Part shown: positions 25,065 through 33,840 of the stretch, piece by piece | How positions within the stretch are numbered: the first letter of the stretch is position 1 | Layout: the number at the start of each line of letters is the position of its first letter | DNA from: CAIYUC01 sp963682005 | Lineage (GTDB): Bacteria; Bacteroidota; Bacteroidia; Bacteroidales; FEN-979 | Assembly (NCBI GenBank): GCA_963682005.1 | Contig: OY820914.1 | Location: 1,736,001 to 1,800,000 of the forward strand | Direction: 5' to 3' | DNA length: 64,000 bases | Made by a program: the position numbers and the translations under genes | The notes under the pieces: generated by a model | What the model saw: the letters and a program-made list of their open reading frames with translations, nothing else | Database searches by the model: none | Told to the model about the DNA's origin: nothing

Positions 25065-26330
25065 ATGAAAAGAATCTACTGTTTTATTCTGATGTCGACT
25101 ATGGGATTTGCCACGGCCAGAGCCCAATGGGATTCAATTGGCTACGTTGAGCCAAACGTATATTTTACATCACCTCTTGTTGCCTATGAATTTGTAAATA
25201 CAGTTGGAGGGACTCCATCAAATCCCTGGTCATACGGTTGCTTTTATAAATCAGTAAATGGCGAAGGAACATTGCTTGCGCAAGTGGGAGGGGAATTTCC
25301 CGGGACTTTTGGATCTGTCCTAAGCTTTAGGTTTTTAACGAACGATACCGGATTTGCCGCATACAATTACATGAATATGACTTCTGTTCTTACCAGTACA
25401 ACAGATGGAGGCTCCTCCTGGAACCCTATTTGGGGGCATTCTGGATATAATGTCGTTTATTCTTTTTTACGGTCTGATTATGGATATTACTTTATGTTGG
25501 GTGTGCCCGCTTCAGATACAACCAGGGGGCTGACTCTTTATAACCAGGATTCGTATTCTATTCAGGATACTACATTTTTCCCTGATGTGAAATCCATTCT
25601 TTTTATTAATGACAGCACTGGTTTCGCTTTTTGCGGGAGTATCAGCTATGCCCTTTTCAGGACTTTCGATTTTGGTCATACCTGGAGCGCCCCCAATTAT
25701 CCCAATAACAAGCTAAAGAAAATCTGCTTCCCAAATCAATCAACTGGTTTTATATTGGATACGGCCAATTATCTTTACTCATCCTCCGACCTTGGGGCAA
25801 CCTGGAATCCAATAGGTTTAATCCCCATGGAAGATGTTCTGGACATCTTCTTTCTTACGTCTGATATAGGTTGGGCAGCCGGTACACATGGAATTGTTCT
25901 TAAAACCCTTACCGGCGGAAACCAATGGGAAACCGTTCTCACCCCGACAACCCATGATATTATTCAAATTCGGTTTTTTACCCCGGACATCGGATATTTT
26001 GTAACAAATTATTGTCAATATTTCAATTATTGTTTTTCCCAGCTTTACAGAACAACTGCCGGTCCCTGGGGGGTAAGCGAAATAGAACCCGCAAGGCCGC
26101 TGAGAATCATTCAGAACCCTGTATCCACAAAATTGCGATTAACCACAAGTAATCCCACCGAATGGATTACCAATATTGAAATCATTTCATCTCCTGGGCA
26201 AGTAGTTTATCATTCAGATAATTATTCCCCGGAAATTAATGTGTCATCCTTCCGTAATGGAATTTACCTGTACAAATATGATTATCAAGGTAAAACCTTC
26301 ACTGAAAAGTTCATCATTAATGTTCATTAA
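25065..26330 (+). CDS. YCF48-like beta-propeller protein with T9SS sorting domain
   Basis: 421 residues: signal peptide (KRIYCFILMSTMGFATARAQ), then repeated blade motifs of the photosystem II stability/BNR type (DTGFAAY, STGFAFCGS, STGFILDT, DIGWAAGTHGIVLKT, DIGYFVT) alternating with GHTW, GATW and NQWE. The C-terminus (RIIQNPVSTKLRL to YKYDYQGKTFTEKFIINV) is a type A sorting domain for the type IX secretion system. It should be exported to the cell surface. Ligand unknown. Confidence 0.8.
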   Translation: MKRIYCFILMSTMGFATARAQWDSIGYVEPNVYFTSPLVAYEFVNTVGGTPSNPWSYGCFYKSVNGEGTLLAQVGGEFPGTFGSVLSFRFLTNDTGFAAYNYMNMTSVLTSTTDGGSSWNPIWGHSGYNVVYSFLRSDYGYYFMLGVPASDTTRGLTLYNQDSYSIQDTTFFPDVKSILFINDSTGFAFCGSISYALFRTFDFGHTWSAPNYPNNKLKKICFPNQSTGFILDTANYLYSSSDLGATWNPIGLIPMEDVLDIFFLTSDIGWAAGTHGIVLKTLTGGNQWETVLTPTTHDIIQIRFFTPDIGYFVTNYCQYFNYCFSQLYRTTAGPWGVSEIEPARPLRIIQNPVSTKLRLTTSNPTEWITNIEIISSPGQVVYHSDNYSPEINVSSFRNGIYLYKYDYQGKTFTEKFIINVH

Positions 26331-26462
26331 AAAGAAAGGCACAATGACACCAGCGTTTGAACTGCGAGATTGAGGTCCTCCATTCCAATAAAACAGACCA
26401 CGTTTGCAAAATCGAGGATGAACTGATGGTTAGATATTTCTTAAGCGTAGTGTGCCCCACAA

Positions 26463-26556
26463 CAAATGCAAAGTGCAAGGTGCAAAGTGTAATAATTTGC
26501 AAGTTGCACTTTACGTTTCAGACCTTGCACTTTACGTTTTAGACTTTACACCTGAA
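26463..26556. repeat. GTGCAAAG-type palindromic repeat, copy 2
   Basis: Nearly the same sequence start as the block at 16,498 (AAATGCAAAGTGCAAGGTGC), followed by TTTGCAAGTTGCACTTTACG and two further CACTTTACGTTTYAGAC words. It can form hairpins. The rest of the 26,331-26,863 intergenic region holds no gene I can support. Confidence 0.7.
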
Positions 26557-26863
26557 TTTGATTTTTCATTTCTATCCTCCTGTCAGGTCCTTCTGTCGGC
26601 ATTGGATACATCATGCGATCAGCCTCCTTCCACTAAATCGATTTTTTGATACCTTTACGGGGTTGATTGACATGAACCTGGATAAGCCGGAAAAGTTGAC
26701 CATTCCGGGAGGAACATGATGTAACAGGTCGGATGTATTATTGCCAGACATATAATATTGTGCCCGGTGTGGCGCAACGCAAGGTAATCAGATGCTCCGG
26801 TTCTTCCAGGGTAAGCTCATTCTGCTATTCAATCGTAAAAAACCTCTTCAAAACCATTGAGTT

Positions 26864-27985
26864 ATGAGATCATTAAATTTATTTATTGCAGTAACGGTAA
26901 TATGTCTTTCAATCACCGGGTGTGTTGAAAAGAAAGAATCCAAAGCCATTGTTCCGGGGTATAATAAAGTTGAACTGACTTCTTTGATCCCGGTAATGGA
27001 ACGCGCCTATGACTCCGCTGATATAGGCGGATTTAAAACGCCTGAACCGGAGGGATTCAAAAGAGTTTTCCGTTCAACGATCTCTCCTCTCATGAACCGT
27101 TTTGATGTATGGAATACCAGTGACAACAAAGCAGTGATTGCAATCAGGGGTTCTATCGTTGACCCGGGAGGCCTGAGTTTTGCGGCTGCATTTTACAGTC
27201 CGATGGTCCCTGCAAATGGAAAGATTCGAATATCAGCGACGAAAACCTTTGAGTATAAATTAGCCGAACTGCCGGGTGCAGCGGTTCATCTGGGCATGTT
27301 GCTTGGTCTTGCGCATATCGCTGATGAACTCGTGGGCCAGATCAGGGAACAGTATGGTAAAGGCGTTCGTGATTTTATTCTTCTCGGGCACAGCCAGGGA
27401 AGTGGCATTGGATTTCTTGCGACATCGTACATCCGTTATTTGCAAAAAGATGGCAAACTGCCACCTGACTTTCGTTTAAAAACTTATTTAATTGCGGCGC
27501 CCAAGACCGGTAATCTCCAATATGCTTACGATTACCAGAAAATTAATAACGGAGGATGGGCGATAGCGGTTAATAACGTCCTTGACTGGGTACCCTGTAT
27601 CGGTTTAACATTTCAGACCGCGGTTGATTTCCCCAGGATCAGCCCATTTTATGATATGAAAGGCTTTTTGTCCGGTATAAATTTCCCAGCCGGTCCGAAC
27701 TTCGATGCAACCTATAACCGTTTTTTATCAGCGGGACCAGCCTTGGCCAGGGAAATGCTAACGATTATCCATGAAAATGTTTATCCAAGGATAATTAAGG
27801 CCATGCCCGGATATGTTGAGCCGGTTTTATTGGGAACTTTTGACTTCGAGCGTTCCGGCGACCTGGTTCCCTTATTCCCGGATACTGAATATTATAAAGT
27901 CTTCCCCCAGGATACAGTACATTTCCAGGCATGGGAGAACCATTCGGTATATCCATATTATCTCCTTGTGAAGAGCAACTATTAA
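26864..27985 (+). CDS. Lipase-like alpha/beta hydrolase lipoprotein
   Basis: 373 residues with a lipoprotein signal ending LSITGC (Cys20). The nucleophile elbow GHSQG (near residue 178) sits in FILLGHSQGSGIGFLATSYI. Earlier, NKAVIAIRGSIVD is the oxyanion-side strand seen in class 3 lipases. Expected to be a membrane-anchored esterase or lipase; substrate unknown. A decayed partial copy of this gene lies at 29,927-30,196, on the far side of the hipBST locus. That locus was therefore inserted beside, or with, a duplication of this gene. Confidence 0.75.
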   Translation: MRSLNLFIAVTVICLSITGCVEKKESKAIVPGYNKVELTSLIPVMERAYDSADIGGFKTPEPEGFKRVFRSTISPLMNRFDVWNTSDNKAVIAIRGSIVDPGGLSFAAAFYSPMVPANGKIRISATKTFEYKLAELPGAAVHLGMLLGLAHIADELVGQIREQYGKGVRDFILLGHSQGSGIGFLATSYIRYLQKDGKLPPDFRLKTYLIAAPKTGNLQYAYDYQKINNGGWAIAVNNVLDWVPCIGLTFQTAVDFPRISPFYDMKGFLSGINFPAGPNFDATYNRFLSAGPALAREMLTIIHENVYPRIIKAMPGYVEPVLLGTFDFERSGDLVPLFPDTEYYKVFPQDTVHFQAWENHSVYPYYLLVKSNY

Positions 27986-28194
27986 ACCGGATAAAGGCCA
28001 GACTTGAACAAACAAGTGAATCATGGATCGCCATCATCGTAATGGTACTCAACCTGATTAAAATAATCGGGCTGAGTGCCTGTTGTCGTCTTTTGTCGAT
28101 CATGTGGTGCAGATGATGTGCATGGCAGAACACTACAGGATATTAAACATCTTTGAAAAAAGTAATTCCTTCAATTGTTGTAATTACATTCCTA

Positions 28195-29205
28195 TCATTT
28201 ATCACGTTTCAGCCAATTCAGCCTGGTACTGTAATGAAGCAGGTATGCTCTCTTACATTTCACATTAAGGAAAGAGTTCTGAGTCAATGTCTCAACGAGG
28301 GGTTGCTTTTCCAGAAATGGTGCACTGATTTTCAGGAAACGGGTTTCGTTTATTCCAATCCTTTTGGCAAGCTCCATAAAATCCGAAAAACCGGCATGAC
28401 CTCTTTTTTGATAGATTTCAGACCGATATCCGTCTGAAAACAAACCCCTGTCTAAAGCAAAATCAGAATCATCAACATGAATGCGAGTGTTGACAAGATC
28501 GTAGGAAGGGGTCAGTAAATAATCCCCGGTGCCGCTTTCTAGAAGGGCGAAGTTCTTCAAATGGGCATCACCATTTGAAAACAAATAATTGAACAGCACT
28601 AAAGCAAAATATTTTTCAATCTCTATCCTCCATGATGGAACAAACTTTTTAATCAGGATTCCCAATTCTTCATAACTGGAATCGTATTTAAAATCTGGTC
28701 CGGCATTGTCCGAAGACTTTCCGGCCAAGGAGGCAAAATCTTCTTTCCCCCACTTAAGACCTTCACCTTTAACATCAAATCGCTTGGTTATGTATGCAGG
28801 AGTTCCATCCTGGAAAAAGATCATTGCATTTTCAGCAGTGTTAATATCAAATACCTGGTGAGCAATCTGCATAGTAAGATGCTCATTGGCCGGTACCTGA
28901 TCAGGATATCTGAGATCCCTTGGGATGGGTTTCAGAATGTATGTTCCTTGCTCCCCTTCTTTGGTCAACCTTAATACATTTTTTTCAAGGAGCATGCTCA
29001 ATTTTTCCTGAACGCCGGAAATCGAAATTCTCTTCCGGTTATCCAGAAACTCTTTCGCAACATCTTCATCGTGCCCGGGAGAATCATACGATAATATATG
29101 ACTTACCTTCTTACCATTGTATAACTTGCGAATACAAGAAGGACTGTAGGTTGAATATCCTTCAGCAAGTATACCCGGACAATGGGTTAATTCCTCAAGC
29201 TTCAT
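28195..29205 (-). CDS. hipT: HipT-like Ser/Thr kinase toxin (HipA C-terminal type)
   Basis: 336 residues with a HipA-like kinase core but without the usual HipA N-terminal subdomain, which is encoded by the separate upstream gene. RISISGVQEKLS carries the SIS motif (S61, S63) matching the autophosphorylation site of HipT. SNGDAHLKNFAL has catalytic D213 and N218, and TPSYDLVN has metal-binding D236. Known: HipT of enteropathogenic E. coli phosphorylates tryptophanyl-tRNA synthetase, and HipS acts as its antitoxin. Here the target is unknown. It overlaps hipS by 11 bp and seems intact. Confidence 0.8.
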   Translation of the reverse strand: MKLEELTHCPGILAEGYSTYSPSCIRKLYNGKKVSHILSYDSPGHDEDVAKEFLDNRKRISISGVQEKLSMLLEKNVLRLTKEGEQGTYILKPIPRDLRYPDQVPANEHLTMQIAHQVFDINTAENAMIFFQDGTPAYITKRFDVKGEGLKWGKEDFASLAGKSSDNAGPDFKYDSSYEELGILIKKFVPSWRIEIEKYFALVLFNYLFSNGDAHLKNFALLESGTGDYLLTPSYDLVNTRIHVDDSDFALDRGLFSDGYRSEIYQKRGHAGFSDFMELAKRIGINETRFLKISAPFLEKQPLVETLTQNSFLNVKCKRAYLLHYSTRLNWLKRDK

Positions 29206-29530
29206 TTTCCAAAACAGGTTTAATGGTTATTGCTCCAATTGTATCATATCTGGCTGTTGCCAGTAAGAACCCAAAATAATCCTTTTCATCAATCCGTAAA
29301 GATTTACTCTGGAGCTTTCTGTTGAATCCTTCACTGATCATATTGAAAAAAACCGGGAACAGGAATTCACATGAATATTCCTGACGAGTTTTAGGCATGG
29401 TAAGACTTATTGCTGGCTTGTTATTATTCGTAAACCAGTCATCATCATACCTGAACCGGAATTGTTTGCGGGATTCTTCCGTCAGAATCCCTGCTAATTC
29501 CCCATTATAATATACTTCAGCCGAACGCAT
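29195..29530 (-). CDS. hipS: HipS-like protein (HipA N-terminal subdomain)
   Basis: 111 residues corresponding to the N-terminal subdomain 1 of HipA (RSAEVYYNGELAGILTEE, FRYDDDWF, PAISLTMPKTRQEY, LFPVFFNMISEG). In HipBST systems this separate subunit, rather than HipB, neutralises the kinase. It lies between hipB (4-bp gap) and hipT (11-bp overlap), giving the canonical order hipB-hipS-hipT. Length and content fit a natural split gene, not a frameshifted hipA, because both frames have their own start and overlap. Confidence 0.78.
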   Translation of the reverse strand: MRSAEVYYNGELAGILTEESRKQFRFRYDDDWFTNNNKPAISLTMPKTRQEYSCEFLFPVFFNMISEGFNRKLQSKSLRIDEKDYFGFLLATARYDTIGAITIKPVLENEA

Positions 29531-29534
29531 ACTA

Positions 29535-29747
29535 TTACAATTGTACTTTTCTTACTTCAAGCTTTAACTCTAAACCCAGAACATCAGCAAGTTTTGCCAA
29601 TGTATCGATTGTTGGATTTCCTTTGCCGGTCTCGATCGACTTCAACGTCCGTAGTCCAACCCCGGATAATTCAGCAAGGTGTTCCTGGGTAACACTTAGA
29701 GCTTCCCTGCGCTCTTTTAGTGTTTGTATTAATTCCTTTTGGTGCAT
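29535..29747 (-). CDS. hipB: HipB-like XRE-family DNA-binding protein
   Basis: 70 residues forming one Cro/C1-type HTH: TLKERREALSVTQEHLAELS, GVGLRTLKSIETG, TIDTLAKLADVLGLEL. HipB proteins repress the operon and help sequester the kinase. It is the first gene of hipBST. An inverted repeat, AATAGTGC-N7-GCACTATT, is found about 50 bp upstream. Confidence 0.85.
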   Translation of the reverse strand: MHQKELIQTLKERREALSVTQEHLAELSGVGLRTLKSIETGKGNPTIDTLAKLADVLGLELKLEVRKVQL

Positions 29748-29798
29748 TATATTGCTCTTTTTAGCAAATATAATACATATTTATACAAATAATACAAA

Positions 29799-29821
29799 AT
29801 AGTGCTATTAATTGCACTATT
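29799..29821. promoter_or_regulatory. Inverted-repeat operator candidate of hipBST
   Basis: AATAGTGC (29,799-29,806) and GCACTATT (29,814-29,821) form perfect 8-bp arms around 7 bp, upstream of hipB at 29,747. The intervening AT-rich DNA could hold the promoter. Confidence 0.5.
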
Positions 29822-29926
29822 TAGGAATTCTTACAACATTCACTTCAAAAAAGAATTCAAAGTGCAACTTATTGCACCTTGATAAATTTCCAACTGGAAT
29901 ATCCAAAAAACTTTTTTCTTTTCAAT

Positions 29927-30196
29927 ACTCGTGGGCCAGATCAAAGAACAGTATGGTAAAGGCGTTCGTGATTTTATTCTTCTCGGGCACAGCCAGGGAA
30001 GTGGTATCGGATTTCTTGCCACATCGTATATCCGTTATTTGCAAAAGGATGACAAACTGCCACCTACTTTCGTTTAAAAACGTATTTAATTGCGGCACCT
30101 AAGACCGGTAATCTCCAATATGCTTATGATTATCAGAAAATTAATAATGGCGGATGGGCGATGGCGGTTAATAATCTCCTTGTGAAGAGCAATTAG
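29927..30196 (+). pseudogene. Decayed partial copy of the lipase gene
   Basis: From ACTCGTGGGCCAGATC onward it follows the lipase gene at 27,328-27,576 with scattered substitutions. One base is lost in CCACCTACTTTCG. It then jumps across an internal deletion to the lipase gene's last 27 bases (27,958-27,984: TCTCCTTGTGAAGAGCAA). The 5' third of the gene is absent. It keeps the GHSQG codons but cannot be functional. Confidence 0.85.
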
Positions 30197-30206
30197 AACA
30201 AATTTC

Positions 30207-30920
30207 TTATTCAGATTCGGTTTTTTTGACCTCAAACCCAAGAGTCCCCAGGATGCGTTTTATTATATTCTCCCGTTGAGGCAGCGGTATGAAATTGCTT
30301 ACAAAAGCTGCGGAGGGATCAATTTTAAAAGAGGTATCAATCGTAACGCAACGGAGTGAATCATAAACCATCGGAATGAAATCGACCGGGATATAGTAAT
30401 CCCAGGCAAAGCTTTTAAGGGTATTTGACTGGAATGGATCCGTTGCTACGGCAATCTTCTCAAAGCCCAATTTTTTTGCCATCCGGTAAGAATAAACGAG
30501 ATTTTCAGTACTGTGTTCGGCTTTCGTTTCCGAAAAAACATGCTCCCGCGGTATGCCTAGAGCAATTGCATGCATAGCCATGATCTTCCCTTCCACATAA
30601 GGAGAATAAACGGCATTTCCTGAGTAGATCACATTGCGGGCAATTCCTTTTTGATACAGATAAAATGACCAGACCACACGGTCCTTCATGACATTGCTTG
30701 CCCAGTCCTGATCCTCGTATGGGATACCCGGAACAATAATGACGTCATACGGTGCTTTTATAATTGCCTTGTGTAAAGATTTGAGTGGAGAAGCGCAAGA
30801 AAGTAAAAGAAAAGAAAACACGGTCAGGCATGAGAGCCAGGATATTTTAATTGTAACGCGATAATATCTCACAAAGAAAAATTTATAACCATTTGGCCAG
30901 ATAAAAACCGGCGGTACCAA
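30207..30920 (-). CDS. YdcF/SanA-like DUF218 protein
   Basis: 237 residues. An N-terminal hydrophobic stretch (WLSCLTVFSFLLLSC) suggests a lipoprotein or membrane anchor. The domain then follows the DUF218 pattern: YDVIIVPGIPY, ARNVIYSGNAV, SETKAEHSTENLVYSYRMAK and IAVATDPFQ. DUF218 proteins (YdcF, SanA, ElyC) bind nucleotide-like cofactors or act in envelope integrity; the exact reaction is not established. The start at 30,920 is the longest option; a GTG further in, before the signal, is possible. Confidence 0.75.
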   Translation of the reverse strand: MVPPVFIWPNGYKFFFVRYYRVTIKISWLSCLTVFSFLLLSCASPLKSLHKAIIKAPYDVIIVPGIPYEDQDWASNVMKDRVVWSFYLYQKGIARNVIYSGNAVYSPYVEGKIMAMHAIALGIPREHVFSETKAEHSTENLVYSYRMAKKLGFEKIAVATDPFQSNTLKSFAWDYYIPVDFIPMVYDSLRCVTIDTSFKIDPSAAFVSNFIPLPQRENIIKRILGTLGFEVKKTESE

Positions 30921-30966
30921 TTTCCTCTCTGTTTATAAATCAAAACACGATATATACCGTACAGGG

Positions 30967-31446
30967 TTAGCCTCTGTTCAGAAAATAATATGCCGCATTA
31001 AGAACGGATGCAAAGGTAACCCACAAAAAGTACGGGATGTTGATATAAGCGGCCATTGGTTTGATTTTATAAAAAAGGAAAAGCATAATGACAATTGACA
31101 CCCACAGGAGGATGATTTCAAACAGTGCAAAGCCAACCATTTTGAAATAAAAGAAAATAAAGCTCCATCCGAAATTCAGTAGCAATTGCACCAAAAAAAC
31201 CAAAATTGCCAGGTTCCGTTCTTTCCCCGGATCAAGTTTCCATATAAGAAACAGCGAAATACCTAAAAGAATGTATAGAGCTGTCCAGACCGGGCCAAAC
31301 ACCCAGTTTGGAGGACTAAACGAAGGCTGATTGAGGGATGCATACCATCCGGGTATTGCTTTTCCGGTGAATATACCTGCTACAGCCCCGACTCCCAGCG
31401 GCAATACCATCGAGACCACCAGCTTAATAATTTGGGTTTTGTTCAT
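30967..31446 (-). CDS. tspO: TspO/MBR family membrane protein
   Basis: About 159 residues from the ATG at 31,446, which has a GGAAG ribosome-binding sequence just upstream; the frame is open further up to 31,512. Five hydrophobic segments and the family signature WYASLNQPSFSPPNWVFGPV, then WTALYILLGISL and LNFGWSFIFF. TspO binds porphyrins and related ligands and is linked to stress and tetrapyrrole handling in the membrane. It starts 22 bp after the stop of the DUF1295 gene, so both are likely co-transcribed. Confidence 0.88.
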   Translation of the reverse strand: MNKTQIIKLVVSMVLPLGVGAVAGIFTGKAIPGWYASLNQPSFSPPNWVFGPVWTALYILLGISLFLIWKLDPGKERNLAILVFLVQLLLNFGWSFIFFYFKMVGFALFEIILLWVSIVIMLFLFYKIKPMAAYINIPYFLWVTFASVLNAAYYFLNRG

Positions 31447-31468
31447 GCTTCTTCCTGTTTGGATAAGC

Positions 31469-32272
31469 TTATTTTTTGGGAAACCATGGGATGAAAGCGC
31501 TTGTTTTTTCAATGTATTCCCTGTATCCGGGTTTCGTTTCCTTCAATGTTTTTTCCAGCAATGCAACCCCCGAGACCCTGATGATCAGGGCAATCATTAA
31601 AACTGAGCCCAGCACCGGGATATAACTTCCGGTCGCAAGGCAGATAAAACCGTACCCGGTCCAGACGGCCGCATCGCCAAAATAATTGGGATGACGGGTA
31701 TAATGCCAGAATCCTTTGTTCAGTACTTTTCCTTTGTTCGCAGGATCTCCCTTAAAGCGGGCCAATTGAATATCCCCGCCTGTTTCAAAAACAAAACCGA
31801 TGATCCATATAAGAACACCAATGAAATCCAATACTCCGAGGTTATTCCCGGAGGTGTAATACTGAGCCCCGAGTAAAGGCGAAGAAATGAGCCACATTAA
31901 TATACCCTGCAGAAGAAATGTCTGAAAAAAACTGATCCACCAATAGCGGTCTTCTCCATAATCTTTCCTGAATTTCCTGTACCTGAAATCTTCGCCTTTG
32001 CCCCGGTTGCGCCAGGCAAGGTAAGCAGAAAGACGCAATCCCCAGGCAGCAACCAAGATCAGCAATAATAGTTTACGAGTTTCAAAGCCATCCGTTTTCA
32101 TGAAATAAAGCAGGCAGGTCAATACAAACCCTGATCCCCAGAACAGATCGGCAATGCTCACATTCTTGATCATATTACTGATGATCCAGAGAATGGTCAT
32201 CATGGAAATAATCAGAACCAGCGCAAGCAGATAAATATGGAGAAATGGCATTAAGATTCCGCTTTTAAGCAT
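31469..32272 (-). CDS. DUF1295 / steroid 5-alpha-reductase-like membrane protein
   Basis: 267 residues with six to seven hydrophobic helices. Family signatures: WGLRLSAYLAWRNRGKGEDF, DYGEDRYWWISFFQTFLLQG, DPANKGKVLNKGFWHYTRHP and NYFGDAAVWTGYG. The C-terminal RHPNYFGD motif is the isoprenylcysteine methyltransferase/5-alpha-reductase-type cofactor-binding region. Probable NADPH-dependent reductase of a lipid-like substrate in the inner membrane; substrate unknown. It sits upstream of tspO in the same direction. Confidence 0.83.
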   Translation of the reverse strand: MLKSGILMPFLHIYLLALVLIISMMTILWIISNMIKNVSIADLFWGSGFVLTCLLYFMKTDGFETRKLLLLILVAAWGLRLSAYLAWRNRGKGEDFRYRKFRKDYGEDRYWWISFFQTFLLQGILMWLISSPLLGAQYYTSGNNLGVLDFIGVLIWIIGFVFETGGDIQLARFKGDPANKGKVLNKGFWHYTRHPNYFGDAAVWTGYGFICLATGSYIPVLGSVLMIALIIRVSGVALLEKTLKETKPGYREYIEKTSAFIPWFPKK

Positions 32273-32303
32273 TTCAAGGTCGAACCAGGAAATGCTTTTA
32301 CCA

Positions 32304-33344
32304 TTATTTCTTGATGAGAAGCTTCGAAACGATGTCGTCGAAATAGGGCTTTTCTTTCAGGCTGGATCGTGAACCGGGGAAATAAAGAACCTTTAGTTCA
32401 ATCCTGTTGCTTTTACCCGCCGGACGGCCGGAATTGTCAAGCCTGTCTTCGCTGACGAGGCTGTTCAGAACCACGGCAAGCCGCATATCATTTTTCAACC
32501 GAGTATTGTCGATCATCGGAAACTCGAAATAATTGACCATAAACTCGGTCTGACGCGGCATTTCGGGAGCCCTGTTTTTGCCGGGATAATTGGTTTGGAT
32601 CGTTAACCGTACTTTTACGGAAGCATCGTTGGTATCATAATCCAGGATTTTAATCCGGACAATTTGTTGCAGGGAATCCCAGGTCTTCCCATTGAAAACG
32701 GAATCCGGATATGTGCAGAAAGGTTCTGTTCCATTTAAGGCCATTGAATTTTGTTCATATAATTCATCGATCCGTGCCTTGAATGCGTTGTCCGTTTTAT
32801 ACTCCTTCTTGTTCTTATAGGAGAACAAGGTATCTTCATATGTCAGCGTAATGGGTGATGATACAGCTTCGAGGGTTGATATTTGCTTTGCGATTGTCGC
32901 TTTCGACATTTTGATTAACCTGTATTTATAAGCCTGTCGTGAAACCGGGTCCCTGTTTTCCTCATTATTACTCCTGTTGAGGTATTCAAACAGCGGCATC
33001 AGGTTCAGGGATTCATGAAAATTATAGGTTAGCAGTTCAAGCTGAAGTATCTTTTCATCAAGGGTTGCACGGGCATTATCTTTCAGAATATTGCTCATGA
33101 TGGAGTTGAACATATCCTTGCGCAGAGCACTTTCCGATTCTTCGCGCCTGGTCATCAGCTCGGTGTAAAGCTTGGTTCTTGCGTCTTTTTCCTGGTTCTT
33201 GCTAAGGTAATCCGATGCAGCATAACTTACAAACGCAATCGTAAGGGCGGTGATCAGGGCACCAAAGGGTCGTAAAATGATATCTGCCTTTTCCCAGATG
33301 TCTTTTTTGGGTTTTGCAGGTTCTATTTTTTGATCAGTTGCCAT
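32304..33344 (-). CDS. Membrane-anchored hypothetical protein
   Basis: 346 residues. One transmembrane helix near the N-terminus (LRPFGALITALTIAFVSYAA, about 26-46), followed by a coiled charged region and a mixed alpha/beta C-terminal part. No family recognised. Its start overlaps the end of the small secreted-protein gene upstream by 22 bp, so the two are translationally coupled and may act together at the envelope. Confidence 0.6.
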   Translation of the reverse strand: MATDQKIEPAKPKKDIWEKADIILRPFGALITALTIAFVSYAASDYLSKNQEKDARTKLYTELMTRREESESALRKDMFNSIMSNILKDNARATLDEKILQLELLTYNFHESLNLMPLFEYLNRSNNEENRDPVSRQAYKYRLIKMSKATIAKQISTLEAVSSPITLTYEDTLFSYKNKKEYKTDNAFKARIDELYEQNSMALNGTEPFCTYPDSVFNGKTWDSLQQIVRIKILDYDTNDASVKVRLTIQTNYPGKNRAPEMPRQTEFMVNYFEFPMIDNTRLKNDMRLAVVLNSLVSEDRLDNSGRPAGKSNRIELKVLYFPGSRSSLKEKPYFDDIVSKLLIKK

Positions 33345-33643
33345 TTCGAATTGGTTTGAACCAGGACAAATGTGTATCCTGTTGGACTGGAATTTGAAGT
33401 TACATCTGTAACGGCTCCTCCTGTACTCAGTTTAAACTGGCCCAGCTGCTTGATGTTCATGGTGAAGTACCCGAAAGCGTCAGTACTGTCTGTTTTTATC
33501 ACGGTGCCATCGTTGGTAGTGATCTTCACCAGCTGTTTCGCATAAGGTTTCCCGTTTTTGGTGATGGTTCCGAAAATGTCTCCGGCAAAGGTCAATGCCG
33601 GGAGTACAAATAATATCAGTAAAAGTGTTTTTTTGATTTTCAT
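33323..33643 (-). CDS. Small secreted protein with CarboxypepD_reg-like domain
   Basis: 106 residues: signal peptide (KKTLLLILFVLPALTFAG), then DIFGTITKNGKPYAKQLVKI and DAFGYFTMNI, the pattern of a carboxypeptidase regulatory-like beta-sandwich. It likely resides in the periplasm or on the surface. Overlap with the following membrane-protein gene suggests a two-gene operon. Function unknown. Confidence 0.6.
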   Translation of the reverse strand: MKIKKTLLLILFVLPALTFAGDIFGTITKNGKPYAKQLVKITTNDGTVIKTDSTDAFGYFTMNIKQLGQFKLSTGGAVTDVTSNSSPTGYTFVLVQTNSKWQLIKK

Positions 33644-33840
33644 GGCTCAATTTTTTGACACGATAAAGGTACTCTATTAAAATAAAATTGCCTCCTGAAC
33701 AGGAGAAAATTTCTGATACATTCACACCCAGGTCTCAAAAACCAACGAGAGCAATCTCATTCCGGTTCGCTGCCTGCCGAAATGCGGATATTCCGGTTTC
33801 GGGAACATCCTGTGAAACTCATCCTGGTTCAATTTGCATG

